Assembly: GCA_002633005.1 (NCBI GenBank) | Contig: NMRA01000402.1 | Coordinates: 273,540 to 337,539 of the forward strand | DNA from: Phoronis australis | Lineage: Eukaryota > Phoronida > Phoronidae | Direction of reading: 5' to 3' | Length of the DNA stretch: 64,000 nt | Part shown: positions 11,701 through 40,400 of the stretch, piece after piece | How positions within the stretch are numbered: position 1 is the first letter of the stretch | How the letters are laid out: every line of letters starts with the position of its first letter | The notes under the pieces: model-generated | What the model was told of the DNA's origin: nothing | What the model saw: the letters and a program-made list of their open reading frames with translations, nothing else | Databases searched by the model: none | Made by a program: the position numbers and the translations under genes

Positions 11701-12090
11701 GAAGTAGTTAGTGCTGTTAAGTAAATACATCTTGGAGATAGTCACTGGCACGGACAGAACTGCCTTGGAATTTTATACATTTGTACTGGTGCATCTGTTT
11801 AACAGTATATTTTATACAGGAGCCTACCCCCACACCATGGGCACTGGGAGTTACGTTCCCTTGGTTTACGTCGAGGTATTGGCGGGATGATCTGATTAGT
11901 GATAGGGCGATATCCTTATTTCAGGTAGCTGGGAAATGTTGCCAAAAATTCTTTGCAATTGCTTTTACAGATGGTCAGGGTCAAATGACACTTTCCTCCG
12001 AAGCTGAGAGAGATTTCAGGAAAATATGCCACGTTTGATAATATCTTTATATCAAATACGTAAATCGATAAACATCCCCATAAAATCAAG
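8727..12090. other. Non-coding stretch upstream of recognised channel exons
   Basis: It should contain the channel's 5' exon(s), but no S1-like sequence with correct phase was found. A G-rich patch lies at about 11050-11115 (GGGGGTCGTGG repeats). Some 60-130 codon open frames exist without family features. Confidence 0.3.
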
Positions 12091-12094
12091 GGTA

Positions 12095-12930
12095 GATTTT
12101 ATTATTTTTTCGTGGATTACAGGGAAGCATTTGATTGAACCTGGAGGACTGGCATGAAATGTAAGTTTTTCCAAATATGATCTAAATGGAAAGATGTATA
12201 AATAACATTAGACAATATGTATGAAAGTGTTTAATCAATCACGAGTCGTTAGATAAGTCAGAAACTGTTGCAGACTACATTTCGGGTAAGATAGGATTGT
12301 CAGTCCCCCATTTGATTTACATGATTAATCAAAGATCTAGAAACACTTATTGTAAAGGATCTAATTACTAGTGTCACTATGTTAAATTTGTATTTTTGTA
12401 GATTGCCGACGACTTGACATTATTTGGTGAAACAGCTAAATGATTTTAAAATATGTCAGGAAAATAGCACAAATGTCAAAATTATCGATTACTTTGACAA
12501 AAAAACAAAGATAACTATGTTCATATACGGAAGCTATCCCAGACAATATGTGGTTTATTGAGGGAAATCCTGTTGAAACCACGCCATATTATAAGCACCG
12601 TGGTATTGAATGTCCGCCTAAAGAAACATGGTTAGGTGCACAAAAAGGTTTGACAGAACAAGCGACGAAGCACCATTTCCTCTAGAAAAGCACGTGTCAA
12701 AATGTGTTGTAGCAGAAAAACGGGGTCAAAATATGGGTGACGATATCGAAGTTATACATAACAAATTTTGTACATTTGTTTTTCTTTTAAGAAGAAAGAT
12801 ACGCAGCATTCTGGCCAGAGGTGAATTGACATGAGGGCACACGTGTGTAGATTATTAAGAATTATAAAATATTGGATTACACTTTTGAAATGTTCAGGAA
12901 ATATGCAAGTTAAAGTGTTCTAGTCTTGTC
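12095..12930 (+). mobile_element. Decayed non-LTR retrotransposon reverse transcriptase
   Basis: With several frameshifts and stops, ordered RT motifs are readable: motif A FFVDYREAFD near 12107-12136, motif C IADDLTLFGETA near 12402-12440, then KKTKITMFIYGS near 12500, WLGAQKGL near 12630, a IEVIHNKFC stretch near 12748 and IIKYWI near 12857. This order (RT palm then thumb) fits a jockey/CR1-like LINE. It is too damaged to be active. Upstream sequence from about 11820 may belong to it. Confidence 0.65.
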
Positions 12931-13334
12931 AATACGAGACGACTGAATTAGGTAAAGACTGTTGGACACTTAATGTTGAAAACATTCTATTTTCGTAATT
13001 TTGGAATTGTTTTGTGCTCCCAAGTACTTGGAGATGATGCTGTATTTTAAACGCCGCCATGACATTAACATCAGATGTGGCAGGTAAGTGTATCATTACT
13101 AAATAAATTAAATGTGAATAGATTATTCAAGCCGACTCTCACCTTAGAGCATAGGTTTCAAACCAAAAATGTGCTATTTACAAAAAAAACACTGGCGCAA
13201 TTTCGATGCGTTAATCACTTGAGGGTTGAAATGGGACGATACCTTAAAACTTAAAGGCCATGCCTTTGCTGTGAGATGAGAGTTGTTGACAGAGCGTGCA
13301 ATTTCTTGTTTAGAAAAATAATTACTGGCAGTGT

Positions 13335-13425
13335 GGTACACGTTGTACCAGATGTGCGCAGGCCACTCAGGTAGGCCCATTGCACGGATCGCTTGGAACC
13401 ACTTTTTGCTTTATTAATATATCAA
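13335..13425 (-). repeat. SINE body fragment
   Basis: On the minus strand it reads GGTTCCAAGCGATCCGTGCA followed by ATGGGC and a later TCTGGTACAACGTGTAC, matching the bodies of the SINEs at 22657-22885 and 53960-54150. No tRNA-like head is attached. Confidence 0.6.
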
Positions 13426-13440
13426 TATATATATGTAAAA

Positions 13441-13443
<3 letters not shown>

Positions 13444-13492
<49 letters not shown>
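13444..13492. repeat. (TA)n microsatellite
   Basis: An almost perfect TA dinucleotide tract of about 49 bases. It creates spurious Tyr/Ile open frames on both strands. Confidence 0.95.
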
Positions 13493-13493
<1 letters not shown>

Positions 13494-13683
13494 TAAGAGA
13501 ACTATACAGATCCGGGGCATTTTTATATATGAGACCTTTACTGTGGGGTTGCAAAAAATTGTGGGGTATATATAATGCCCCACAATTTCAGACCTATCAG
13601 AAACTGTTACTTGGTATGCACAGTGTCTCCACGTGTATTTTCTCAACAACTTGGTTTCATAAGGACATCCTATATATAACTCC

Positions 13684-14122
13684 GATCAGGCCCTCCCAAA
13701 AGATGTCACTGTTATTATGAGTGCCCTGCTCCAGACTGCCATATGTGACCTACATTGGTACAGTGTTATGTAATGCCCATTAACTTAGTTGACCTTCCAC
13801 TGAAACAAGCCTCTGAGGTTTTGATTTTAGTGTTATAGAGTTGGAGTTGAACATCCGTTTCAGAGTTTGAGTTGAGACAAGTTTTACTTCGTTTTATCTG
13901 AANCTGATCAGGCCCTCCCAAAAGATGTCACTGTTAATGAGTGCCCTGCTCCAGACAGCCATATGTGACCTACATTGGTACAGTGTTATGTAATGCCCAT
14001 TAACTTAGTTGACCTTCCACTGAAACAATCCTCTGAGGTTTTGATTTTAGTGTTATAGAGTTGGAGTTGAACATCCGTTTCAGAGTTTGAGTTGAGACAA
14101 GTTTTACTTCGTTTTATCTGAA
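13684..14122. repeat. Two near-identical 219-base segments flanking a single N
   Basis: 13684-13902 and 13904-14122 match almost base for base (one ATT indel and a few substitutions), with N at 13903 between them. This looks like an assembly join of overlapping or allelic sequence. Confidence 0.85.
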
Positions 14123-14477
14123 ACAAGTATATTTGAGTAGAAGATGGTACATTCAAGATCCAAGTCTATGGTAAGTCTTTCAAATTTCTTAATATTTTGA
14201 TTATTTAAGTTATTGCAAATTCATGTATCAGACTGGCATAATCATGACTAACATGTATTTGGCAGGGTCCTAGAAACTATTTCTAATGCAGAATATGCGG
14301 CCAAATACTCGCATCTGTCCCTCCCAAAAATATTTCAAAATCTAACCACCCCTTTATTATGAGCTGAAGAATCTCTTTTACTATAAAAAATTCCAGAGTG
14401 GTAGATTTCTTTGCTTTATATCGCTGAGAATAATTGCACTTCGTAAGATTTTCCAGATTCACTGCGATATGGTACCT

Positions 14478-14582
14478 NNNNNNNNNNNNNNNNNNNNNNN
14501 NNNNNNNNNNNNNNNNNNNNNNNNNNNNNNNNNNNNNNNNNNNNNNNNNNNNNNNNNNNNNNNNNNNNNNNNNNNNNNNNNN
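14478..14582. other. Assembly gap (105 Ns)
   Basis: A run of undetermined bases; nothing can be said about its content. Confidence 0.99.
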
Positions 14583-15384
14583 TCAAGCACAAACTTTTCC
14601 TCAAAAAATGTTTTACACTTCAAACAAGCGTGGAAAATTAGCGACCAAAGGTATGCTGCATTGTTTGCCCAGTTCTTTACATGTGACTATCTTCTTAATG
14701 TACCATGAAACAGTACATGTTTTCACATTGATTCAATGTGAGGGATCTAGTATTAACCTTAGATTTTTTCAACCCTTAAATGAAGCCTTTGAAATCAGTG
14801 ACTGAAAACCAAATCTCAAACTTGAAATGGGAAATTCCAGGGTAAAATAATTTCCTGAAGTTATTATGTGTGAGTTGCCGAAATATACAGGTTCTCAAAT
14901 CTGTACTAACTATGTGCCTAGAATGTGTATTCACTAAACATATTTTCTGTTGTCATTAAAAGGACGGCACAAACACAAGACCAGACCATGTGAAAAACTA
15001 CCTAAAATATCATTGAATTCTCTTAGCGACTTTGACGTCTGCTTAAAAGACTCAATAATTAAGGGATGGTTGGTCTAAAGGTTCCGTGGCTCAAATGGTC
15101 AATAGTCCGAAGAAGTAAGGAAATTTTATCTTGCGTTACTAACTCGGCAGTTTCCAAGAATAATTTGCAATATTAAACTAAGTGTTCTTAGCTTGTTCAG
15201 GTTATTGTTCGTTGAATGACCACAATTTCAAGAAAGAGAGCTTTGCCTGCTTTACAGAGCTGTACAGAGCTTTACGGAATTTTGAAAGGTGGAGAATATG
15301 ATGTAAAATTACCCAAAATCCTGAAGACATTTATTTCTGTAGATTACGGAATAATGTGAAAAAAAACTATTAACTAGTTTTCTG

Positions 15385-15460
15385 TTCCGACTATTGACTT
15401 TGCGGACTATAGATTCCATTGTTTTCGAACTATAGACCCCTTGGACTATAGACAGCATTT
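15385..15460. repeat. Tandem degenerate GGACTATAGAC motifs
   Basis: Four roughly 20-base spaced variants of CGGACTATAGAC occur in a row. Single or paired variants (GACTATCGAC, GACTAAAGAC, CGAAGGAC) recur at about 15100, 16210-16270, 16820, 17245 and 19910. No protein or RNA family explains them. Confidence 0.5.
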
Positions 15461-16650
15461 CATTTCTATTGATAATTTTGATTTTTTTTCAGATGAGAAT
15501 GTTGTCGATCCATTCAGTTTAAATGACAATGATACAGATGGAGGTAGAATTTGGTGCTTGTTTTCTCAGAGTAGCGAAACATGCAACTTCACATGGGTGA
15601 GCTATGAAGGTGGTGTGAGTTTCAAATAAATAAAGTATTATGGGAAATATACACATAAAGAAGATTCTACAAATTTTTGCAAGGTTTCTGTAATTTTATT
15701 TTTTAAACTCGTGACTGCGAGGTCATAATTTATCACTACTTTGATTTATTACTTTCATAAGGTAACTAGAAGTCATTTTGATTCTTGTTCCGCTAGTATA
15801 CAGCCTGTTTTTTTCAGACTTAATCAACTAGAATTATAAAACATTGCACATTTCGTTATTTGCAGCAGTTGGCTTTCCAACATATTTATTGTTAACTAGG
15901 TGAACCATTTAATGTAGCAGAACAACTTAAAAACTTTCAAACTCATGTTAATGGAAATTTAGAAGACAGTTTTAAATAAGCCAAACAAATGACTGCAAAT
16001 GTAAAGGTGCTGGATATATCACTGCATTTATAATTTGTTTCAGATGAAGAAGTGAGGGAGTGCCGTTCTCGTCACAAGGTGTTCAGTTCTGCTAAAATAA
16101 CCAAGAATTTTCTCTGATAGATCGTCTGAAAGGTATTTCATCCAACCTTTTCAGCTATTGTTTCTTTATTGTTTTGTGATGTCTATATGAGATGGGTTGG
16201 TCGATCCTGTATTCCGAAGGACCTTTGATAGTCTGTAGTGCAAAGGAACTTTAGTTCAAAGGATTGTTAGTCTGAAAGTGATTAAGGTGATGACATTGCA
16301 TCAGATCTTATAGAAGACTGCACATTTGAGCACAATTAAGAATTATTATGAATGCAAATGTTAAAGTCTTTGTTTTGAAAATGCAGGGTTCTTTCGGTAA
16401 TTTTTTCCTGCCATCCTAGCCCTGTAACCTACCAATCGTGGTCATGGTGATACAGTTACCTTACACTTTTTCATGCCTGCTAATCAGGTTTATTTCAAAA
16501 TGTAATGATCAGTGGACCAATCACACCAATAGCTCTTCCGACTAAAGACACTTAAGAAAATCAAAAGGATGCCAAACCCAGTTTTGACTTATTAAAAGAT
16601 ACAAAAAAGACTTTACTCTCCAGTTTTCTGGAATAAAATAATGGCCGTAA

Positions 16651-16795
16651 CATGGGCGGCGCACCATAGGGGGGGGGGCTGGGGGGGGCTATAGCCCCAC
16701 TTTTTCAGTGCTCCGACGCCCATGGTCTATGGGCGTGCACAACAGGGGAGCGGGGGGCTATAAACCCCCATTTTTTCAGTGCGGCGTTGCCCATG
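16651..16795. mobile_element. Short palindromic MITE-like element (CATGGGCGGCGC family)
   Basis: It begins CATGGGCGGCGCACCATAG and ends with a matching inverted GCGGCGTTGCCCATG, with G-runs and two CATTTTTTCAGTG/ACTTTTTCAGTG boxes inside. The 69-base element at 41103-41171 has the same ends. Confidence 0.65.
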
Positions 16796-17925
16796 TGAAA
16801 CTCTCGACTAGTCTGAAAAGTTCGGAAAAATTTGAAACTATTTGAAAGTCTGCTAATAGGCTAAGCACGACCTACGCCTTGGAGAATTACACGGCAACTG
16901 TGGGAAAAGACCACCCACCAAGGACCAAAATGCGAGATAGGGGCATGAGTTTTTAGTTAATTCCAGCTCTTTCAAGATTGACGTCAATGATGCATTATCA
17001 AATGACAGGACCAGAATTGGTTGAATTCATCAAAACATGGTTTAGTTTCCTTTTTTGTGAAGTCAATTTTTCACAAACAAACAACGCACACATTTTTCGT
17101 GTTAATACTCTTTAGAATAAAGATCCTTTGGTTTTGAGACCACAAACCTATGAAAAGGAAAGTAGTAATAAGAAAAACACAACTTAATTCAGAAGCACAA
17201 AAGGCCACTGCTCCTTAAACGTCTTTCCGATTAACTTCCCGTTGGACTATCGACCTGCAGGAATGCTAAAAGGGGACATACGTAACAGATTTGATCTACA
17301 AGGAAATCACAAAAGTATTATTGTTATTATAATTGTTAATGTTATATTATTGTTTGTGTAAAATAGTATATTTTAGTAAGAATGTATGATCCATGTCTAT
17401 GGTCCGAAGCTCCAATGTTAGCTCCAATCCTTAGTCCCACAACAAAAATCGGTCGCTCTAATGTACAAACCTAATAGCTAAATACATACATGTACGCCAT
17501 GGTGTCAAGTATTTCACCATATTAACGAGAGTTACGCGTAAAGTATAACTAAAGATTCCATTACTAAATACATACATCACAGGAATGACAGCTTTTGCAA
17601 TGTGTGCAAGGACACCTGTCAAATGATTAAAGTTCTACACTAAGAAAGTTGTAAAAAGTGTAAGAAAATCTTGAAACTAAGTAGATACTTCTCCGACCTA
17701 AGTTTAGTAAAATATACAGAAAATTCCTGTAAATCCCTAAAATTAACAAAAACTATTTTGTGACTGCTTCCACAATGCATGTATTATGAAAAACAACATC
17801 CTGCCCAACCTTCGAACTTTTATCATAGCAAAATGTATTGTTTAAAATTTCAATTTTATTTTCAGGTGATACACTGAATAAATGTCACTAGTATGAAGTC
17901 TGGAAACTTCTAGGTTAAAGGAAAA

Positions 17926-18129
17926 TTGACCAAACTATGCAGTGATGATGAAAGTGATGATGACAATACGACAGACTCCATGAAGGTGGGAAAAGAGTCA
18001 TCGGGATGTGTTAGTGACGCTAAAAGTGATGATCACAGGACATTTAATAAGGGCATAGCAAAGTTAAGAGGATCTGCCTTTGATAATGAGAATAGCAATG
18101 AATATCATAATTATGTTTTTGTGTCTTAA
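17926..18129 (+). other. Acidic low-complexity open frame, possible exon
   Basis: Follows ATTTTCAG at about 17865 and encodes SDDESDDDNTTDS and further Ser/Asp-rich residues. A second exon-like piece lies at 15492-15540 (acceptor TTTTCAG, DENVVDPFSLNDNDTDG, donor GTAGAA). No family was recognised; these may be exons of a rapidly evolving gene, untranslated exons or chance. Confidence 0.2.
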
Positions 18130-18742
18130 GCTACATAGTGCCACCTCAGTTCCCGAGTCTTCATTGTCACCATCATCACTTCAACAACAGCCTTTCAGAG
18201 TTTTGTTAATTAGACAATACAGACAAATGACACTGCAGTTTTTGCAGTTTAAACATCTTTAAAAATTACTGCTTTCAGTTATTGAGAATGGTAATCACTA
18301 TGTATCAGCATTTTGTATGAAGAAAGCAAACACGATTTAATCTAAAACTATCACATTTTCTTTAATTATATTTGTAGTTGCAATTGTGACTAAGATGGTC
18401 GGAGTCTGAAATTGTGGTGACTGGAAGCCTGCTAAGATCCGTATGTTGCGCAGGATGAAACTGCTTGTACGTGTATATCACAAGCATTTTTTCTATGGAT
18501 GTACATGTATCCTATATTTTTGGTGCCCATCATTTGATTTTAAAGATAATTTGGATATTAGTAGTTCACTATGTGCCAGATCAATAAATGATTAGTTTTC
18601 ATCTGTGAGAGTTTTTATTGGCGAATTATGCAAGAATGTCATCCACGATGGTTTCGAGGTGTTTGTAGAAGAGTATTTGTATCAAAGGTATCAACATACA
18701 CCTTAGAGCCTGACAAAGATGGCGTCATCTGCTCACGTTTCA

Positions 18743-18946
18743 GAATTAGAAAGCGGACAATTTCCGCACATTACTTTCCCTGTATCTTTCACTCTCATTT
18801 CACTTCATGGATATGACTTGAAGGGTAATCGACACTTGTTGTCCCTCTGTACATATCCTGATGATGTCTTGTTGAATAAGACCAAACGTTGAGTTATCAT
18901 GAACTTCTTTATTTGTGCGGCAATTGTCCGTTTTCTAATCGTACTT
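18743..18946. mobile_element. Penelope-like element 3' tail with hammerhead-like motif between inverted arms
   Basis: Arms at 18743-18770 and 18914-18940 are inverted copies of about 27 bases (GGACAATTTCCGCACA against TGTGCGGCAATTGTCC). Between them lies CTGATGA T GTCTT..AAGAC CAAAC at 18858-18886, a hammerhead-ribozyme-like core with one core change. The downstream part matches 60804-60875, which follows a Penelope-like GIY-YIG remnant. Confidence 0.5.
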
Positions 18947-19187
18947 TGACCAAGAATGATGTGGTTTCAGAATTATAAACAGATCCAAGGATCATTCATT
19001 TTTAAGTTTGAAAGTGGTAAAATCTGTTGTGGACCCATACATGTTATTCCAGTGGTCTTTGGAGGAGTGTATTTTTGGCACATAAAAGATTAACCGGATG
19101 TGACATATACATAGTTGCGGGGCTTGTATATTAGGTGGAAAACGGGGTTATAAAAATACTGGGGCATATATCTANTTAATCCGAATT

Positions 19188-19345
19188 GGTCGTCTACGCT
19201 AGGCGACCAATTAGCCGACCCAAGTGCCGACCACAGAGGCGACTAAGCAGACAGCTCCTAGCCGACCGTTGTTGGTCGGCTGGTGGTCGGCTAGACGACC
19301 GGTCGACGGCCGGTCGTCGACCAATTTCCGACCGGTCGGCCAAAA
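19188..19345. repeat. GTCGGC/GACCGG palindrome-rich block
   Basis: About 150 bases composed of short inverted copies of GGTCGGC and GACCGGTCG, able to fold into several hairpins. A single N at 19175 lies just before it. Possibly a MITE core. Confidence 0.5.
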
Positions 19346-20099
19346 ATTCGTGATGTGTGCTGTACTATGACTCTGGATACAATTTCTGCAGTCTACATAA
19401 CTTGAACATATCCATGAAAATCTGTAGCGGATCGCTCGAGCTTCTCCCACCAGGTGCCATTTGAGGAAGTTACATGAAGTCACGCCTGTTGACGAACTAA
19501 ACGTTCAAGGGACACATATCTTACAAGCTCCACCTGATATCTTCCCATGCTATTTTGCAAGTGTTGCGTGCTAGGTCTCGCGCTAGGCTTTGCCTAACTC
19601 ACGTGACTCAGTTGAAATATTTTGTGGTTATCGTGCATGTATGCGGTGAAATAGTTCTTCACCAAATTCAATTTAATTTCCGCAGACATGCTTTATCAAA
19701 GATATGTAAAGTACCAGAAGGGACAGCTGAAGAAAGCGTTTTTTAAGTGAAAATTTTAAGTGTAAAATATATTTTTGGTGATGTGAAAACTAACGAATTG
19801 CTGTTAACTCGTAGATTTTAACTAATAAAACATCACTTTATTATATCATGACCTCATGGTCTGAGACAGGAAGTTGATGACAACAGGAAGTAGCTCTGAC
19901 TAAACTATCATTACGACTAAAGACCAATACTCCGAATAAAATGTGTAATCGAACATCACGTCACAAAAACCTCTTAGTCGGTAGGCAGATTTTGCCTACC
20001 GCCACTTTAAAATACACGGAACGAAATTAGTACAGAAAGCAATGGTAGCCACTAACCAGCTGAGTGACCGACGTGTTGCCTACCATAGGGCCTCCATAC

Positions 20100-22170
20100 A
20101 CTGGGAACGTTTTGGCCGATTGTGCCTTACACGCTTTCCACCATCAAATTCATGTTGCGATAGGTACTTTTGCGCATAGAGGGACACCTTAGGTGGCTGT
20201 CAATGTCTTTAATTGAACAAATACTCCTGTAATCAAAGTTTTCGCATAGCCTATTGTTCAGATGCCTTAATCGGCAATTGGCAATGTTTACACTGCTCGC
20301 AAAATGATATATGATGTCATGTCCCCTTTTTACGGTCTTGCCAGGTATGCTCCTATTGAAGAAAGCATGCCTCGCTTGGTAGATGCACCCCCTAGAAGCT
20401 ATTTCAAATATTACTAAGCATTGTTCCATTTGGTTAAAATCTTTACTATAATAGTAATCTTCCCTTGTATGTGCGCATTATGTGATGCACACATTTGGCG
20501 CATGTCAATGTTTCGCATTGCTCTTGTTATTTGTGCAGAATCTATGTGTGTTGTTGTGTTTGACAAATTTTATACACATTTGTCAGGTGATATATGACTT
20601 AACCAATAACCCTTAGATCTAACATTTTGGTCAATTGTGTTGAGCAGGTATTTGTTAAGGAACTGCGACCAGGCACCATGTTATTCGACATTTGACCTTT
20701 GACCACAAGAGATTGATGATGTGCCACAGGTCAAATGATGCTTTTTGGATACTTTAGGCTTGGTGTGTGATTACTTTAGGCTTTGTGTGTGATTGCACAA
20801 ATTTGTTGATGTTATGAAATTCCCACAATTTGCTCTTAAACATATATATATATATACGTTCAACATACATGAATGACCCTATAAGGGTTCAGTTTGGGAA
20901 AATTGAAAATTGAAGGTAATTCAAATTGAGGACTGTCCTTTGTCTGGAGCAACTTGTCTTTCGGATGCTGTCCCTTTCACTTTTGAAATTCAGTAGTGGA
21001 AAACTCTAAGTCTGTGGGGAATACACTGATCATTGTATTAGTAGTCGCCTGTTTGCGTTTTGTTTCATGTGTTTAGTTAGATATACATGTAGTCGTCCCA
21101 CTTTAAAGTCTCATTATAACTTACGTAGCTAGTTCTTAACCAGGAATTATTTATTTTGAGTTGATTAATAATGGTGCACTGATGTACTGGTGTGAATGCT
21201 GAAGCAGCACTTGGCAGGTAACTAGCAACTAATACCACCAACTAGAGCTATAGACTGTTACAACATTTTCTCTGTTCTGTCACTGTGAGCATAAATGATT
21301 ACAAATAATGCAACAGCTAAAAATATTGAAAAGGGGTACAACAAGGTATAGTTTATTTGATCACAGCCTATGTTGACACTCCATTGGCCTCTGCTGCAGA
21401 TGTGGTGTTTGTTAACATTGTAGATCCACTATGCATGGCAATTCTTCCATTTTTTGCACAAAAACATTTACCAAAATCATTTTTATTCCACAGATTGGCC
21501 ATCTTGCTGCAAACGTTGAACACTTTAGAACGACAAATGGTGTTTTATGGCATGTACTCTGTTCAAACTAAAACTGAGTAAAAATTTTGGCGAAATAAAA
21601 TTTCACTCGCATGCAATGTTATGGGTGCTAAGTAGGAGAAGGGTTAATGTGCCAACATCTACTTAGACCTGCATGAGACAATTATACTGAGGCTGAGTTC
21701 AATGATGGCTGTATTTTTGTAACCATTAAGGCATTAATTTGCTTGCCTTTCAAATGACTAGCATTATAGCATGCCTGCTAAACCTGGCTCCCGTTCAGTA
21801 ACGCTAGGACCTTGCTAAAAAGCAAGACTTTGCGAGATTCAGTGTCCAGTGAGATATTGCCATATATTTCAAATGAGAGCTCGTGACTTTTTGCTAGGTC
21901 CTAGTGTTAATGAACACACACCTGGTTGTACTAGTGTCTATAGTCAGAACTGTTATGTGATCCGTGCACTGTTGTGACCCTAGTTGGTGGTTGTAGTAAT
22001 GCTGGGACCCTAGTTAATGTCTCAGTGTGCCAATTTGTTTCAATGGGATTTGACAGCAACACCATCTACTGAGTGGTAACATTATGCATAGATCTACCAT
22101 GTTTGTACCAAGTTACAACTGTTATAATTATACGTAGCTCTAGAATCCTTCCACAGTTACACATTTTGAA
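20100..22170. other. Non-coding region upstream of GPR107-like exon 2
   Basis: The signal-peptide exon and promoter of the GPR107-like gene should lie here or further upstream. I saw only short open frames without family features and a short TATATA run near 20843. Confidence 0.3.
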
Positions 22171-22173
22171 ACC

Positions 22174-22254
22174 GGTTTTGAAGTGCTCACACCGAGAGTT
22201 GGTTTTGAAGTGCTCACACCGAGAGTTGGTTTTGAAGTGCTCACACCGAGAGTT
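22174..22254. repeat. 27-bp tandem repeat, three perfect copies
   Basis: Units 22174-22200, 22201-22227 and 22228-22254 are identical (GGTTTTGAAGTGCTCACACC plus GAGAGTT). It lies about 200 bases upstream of GPR107-like exon 2. Confidence 0.97.
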
Positions 22255-22447
22255 ATAACCTTTTAATCAGTAAAACTTTGTAACTTGCCGCTTTGGCTTG
22301 AAGAGGGCATATGATTTTTTTTTTTCGGTTTTAAATTCCCAGTTCCAAGGACAAGGGCGTGGAATTCCCTTGCCTTACATTACAATCACTTTGTAGAGGA
22401 AAAGTAAAATGTTCATTTTACATATCCGAGCTATGTTTTGTTAACAG

Positions 22448-38657
<16,210 letters not shown>

Positions 38658-40400
38658 CGGTGACCAACGCGATGAAAGTCTAAAAACCTGTGCGATTTGT
38701 TTGCCACCTTGTCAGTGTACAGTAATGCTCCAGTAAATAATTTCCAAAATCATGGTTTTTCTGCTATTTTAAGGCTGCAAGGATGCAGTTTCTAGTTGTT
38801 CACCCCAGTGTTTGTGTCAAATCATGGACAATTACTGCTCGTATATATTGTTGTCTCCCCTGAATTGTGGAGGGTAGAAAAGCTCACCTGGTTTGAAGCG
38901 ATACTGAAGCACATAGTGGTTGTTGAGGTGTGACTGCCCTGTAGTGATTGGTGGCTCTTAGGACTGGCATTACGTTTGGTTTATCCTTCTGACCCTAGAC
39001 TAGCCATATACATGTATAAGATACCTCAGAGAATTTGTCATGGCATATACTAACGTCTGGATTTGTGGTCGCTTTTTGTCGGCACCGGTTTATTTGCCGT
39101 TTCAGTGAATGTCACGTTTCACACTTCACCCCCTTTGTTCTTTCTTCCCAGTTAAACCATTGCTTTTTCTCCAGGGCATGTGGTAGAGTTACTTTCATTT
39201 TACTTGCCTAGAATTTACATTTGAGATTTCTTTCTTTCCAAATGCTACCCGCTAGTTTTTGAGCCTTAGTAATTGCACACCCATCCGAGAATTGATAAGA
39301 AGCAAAATACCATCTAATGCTGGGCCCAGTTTAGGCTGTAGATAAACTAGTTAGGCTAGCTACATTGATGACAGCATGATCTTGCTGCGTCCATAGGTGA
39401 TGTAACAATTTGCCTGCATCTGCATGGTTTCTTTGAAGAGTGTTGGCGGATTTCAAGGCTAGATAGCAGTTGAGCTGCCCAATTTCATCCAGTGTTGGTA
39501 CCAACGTGGAATCCTTTGCATGATAAACTGTGGGGTTTTATGGTTACACAGATTTGTGTTGTGGCAATCATCAACGTTTTTCAGGGTTTTTACATGAAAA
39601 GTGAATTAAAAGAGTCTCTGTGCTAACCTTTGAGGATACTTGCTACAGAGCTCCTGTTAATTTTGTCTAATCTTTCCATATTTTTGTTATTTGAGCCTTG
39701 GTCCTGAAATGATGGATTATTCAAGGTACATATAATGCATTATGCATGCAACGCATTACTTATTATTTGCAATATGACCATCTCATTAAGTTTAATTTGA
39801 AAACCAAAGTGTTTGCAACAAAATGTTGTTCTTAGTGATAAACACACATGTACTCACTTGCTTCTCGTTTCCTAGAAAGTCAGCAGCCGATTGTCTATGA
39901 CTGTAAGCAGGGTGTATGATCATCAGTACTTTAGTGCCAGTGGCTCTCAGCCTTGCGTTTATACTCACGTGCTTAGCTACAAGAAAGGGTGGACATTCTA
40001 CTTATCAGTTTTTTGACTTGACCGAGTTCACAAATAAACTGATGCGTGGATGTGTTTGGCCCATTCTTACAGGGATAGAATTATTTATTACAAAATTAGA
40101 AACTTGCTCACAAGAAAAATCGTGACCTCTGCCCTTTTGTAGAGGACAAAGAAATGTTTGATTCAGCCAAGAGCCCTAGCGGTGTGATACGCCGTATTTT
40201 GTTGTGGCTTCAACATTTCAGGTATTGAATAGTTTTTATGAATCTGTCTGCTGTTGTCCTCCACCCACCAGAAGTCCATCGCCAGTACACATAGTTTACG
40301 TATTGAGGGACAGAGCTAGGGCTTCTGAGTCGCTCTCATATTGTGTCTATGGTTGTCGGTATTACACCTGTATAATAAAATCAATTCAAGTTCACAACAC
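38658..40400 (+). promoter_or_regulatory. Putative GPR107-like 3' UTR with polyadenylation signals
   Basis: No coding signal is seen after the stop. AATAAA occurs at 40033-40038 and 40374-40379, the second followed by a GT-rich stretch; either could end the transcript. The UTR extent is inference without transcript data. Confidence 0.35.

Noticed and set aside
13393-13649. Tyr/Ile-repeat open frames on both strands
   Set aside because: Produced by the (TA)n microsatellite.
19175-19175. Haplotype-join duplication at this single N
   Set aside because: No repeated flanking sequence was found, unlike the Ns at 13903, 36836, 47901 and 63069.
22174-22254. A CRISPR array
   Set aside because: The direct repeats are contiguous without spacers and lie in an animal genome; the other tandem repeats (26623, 31175) fail for the same reason.
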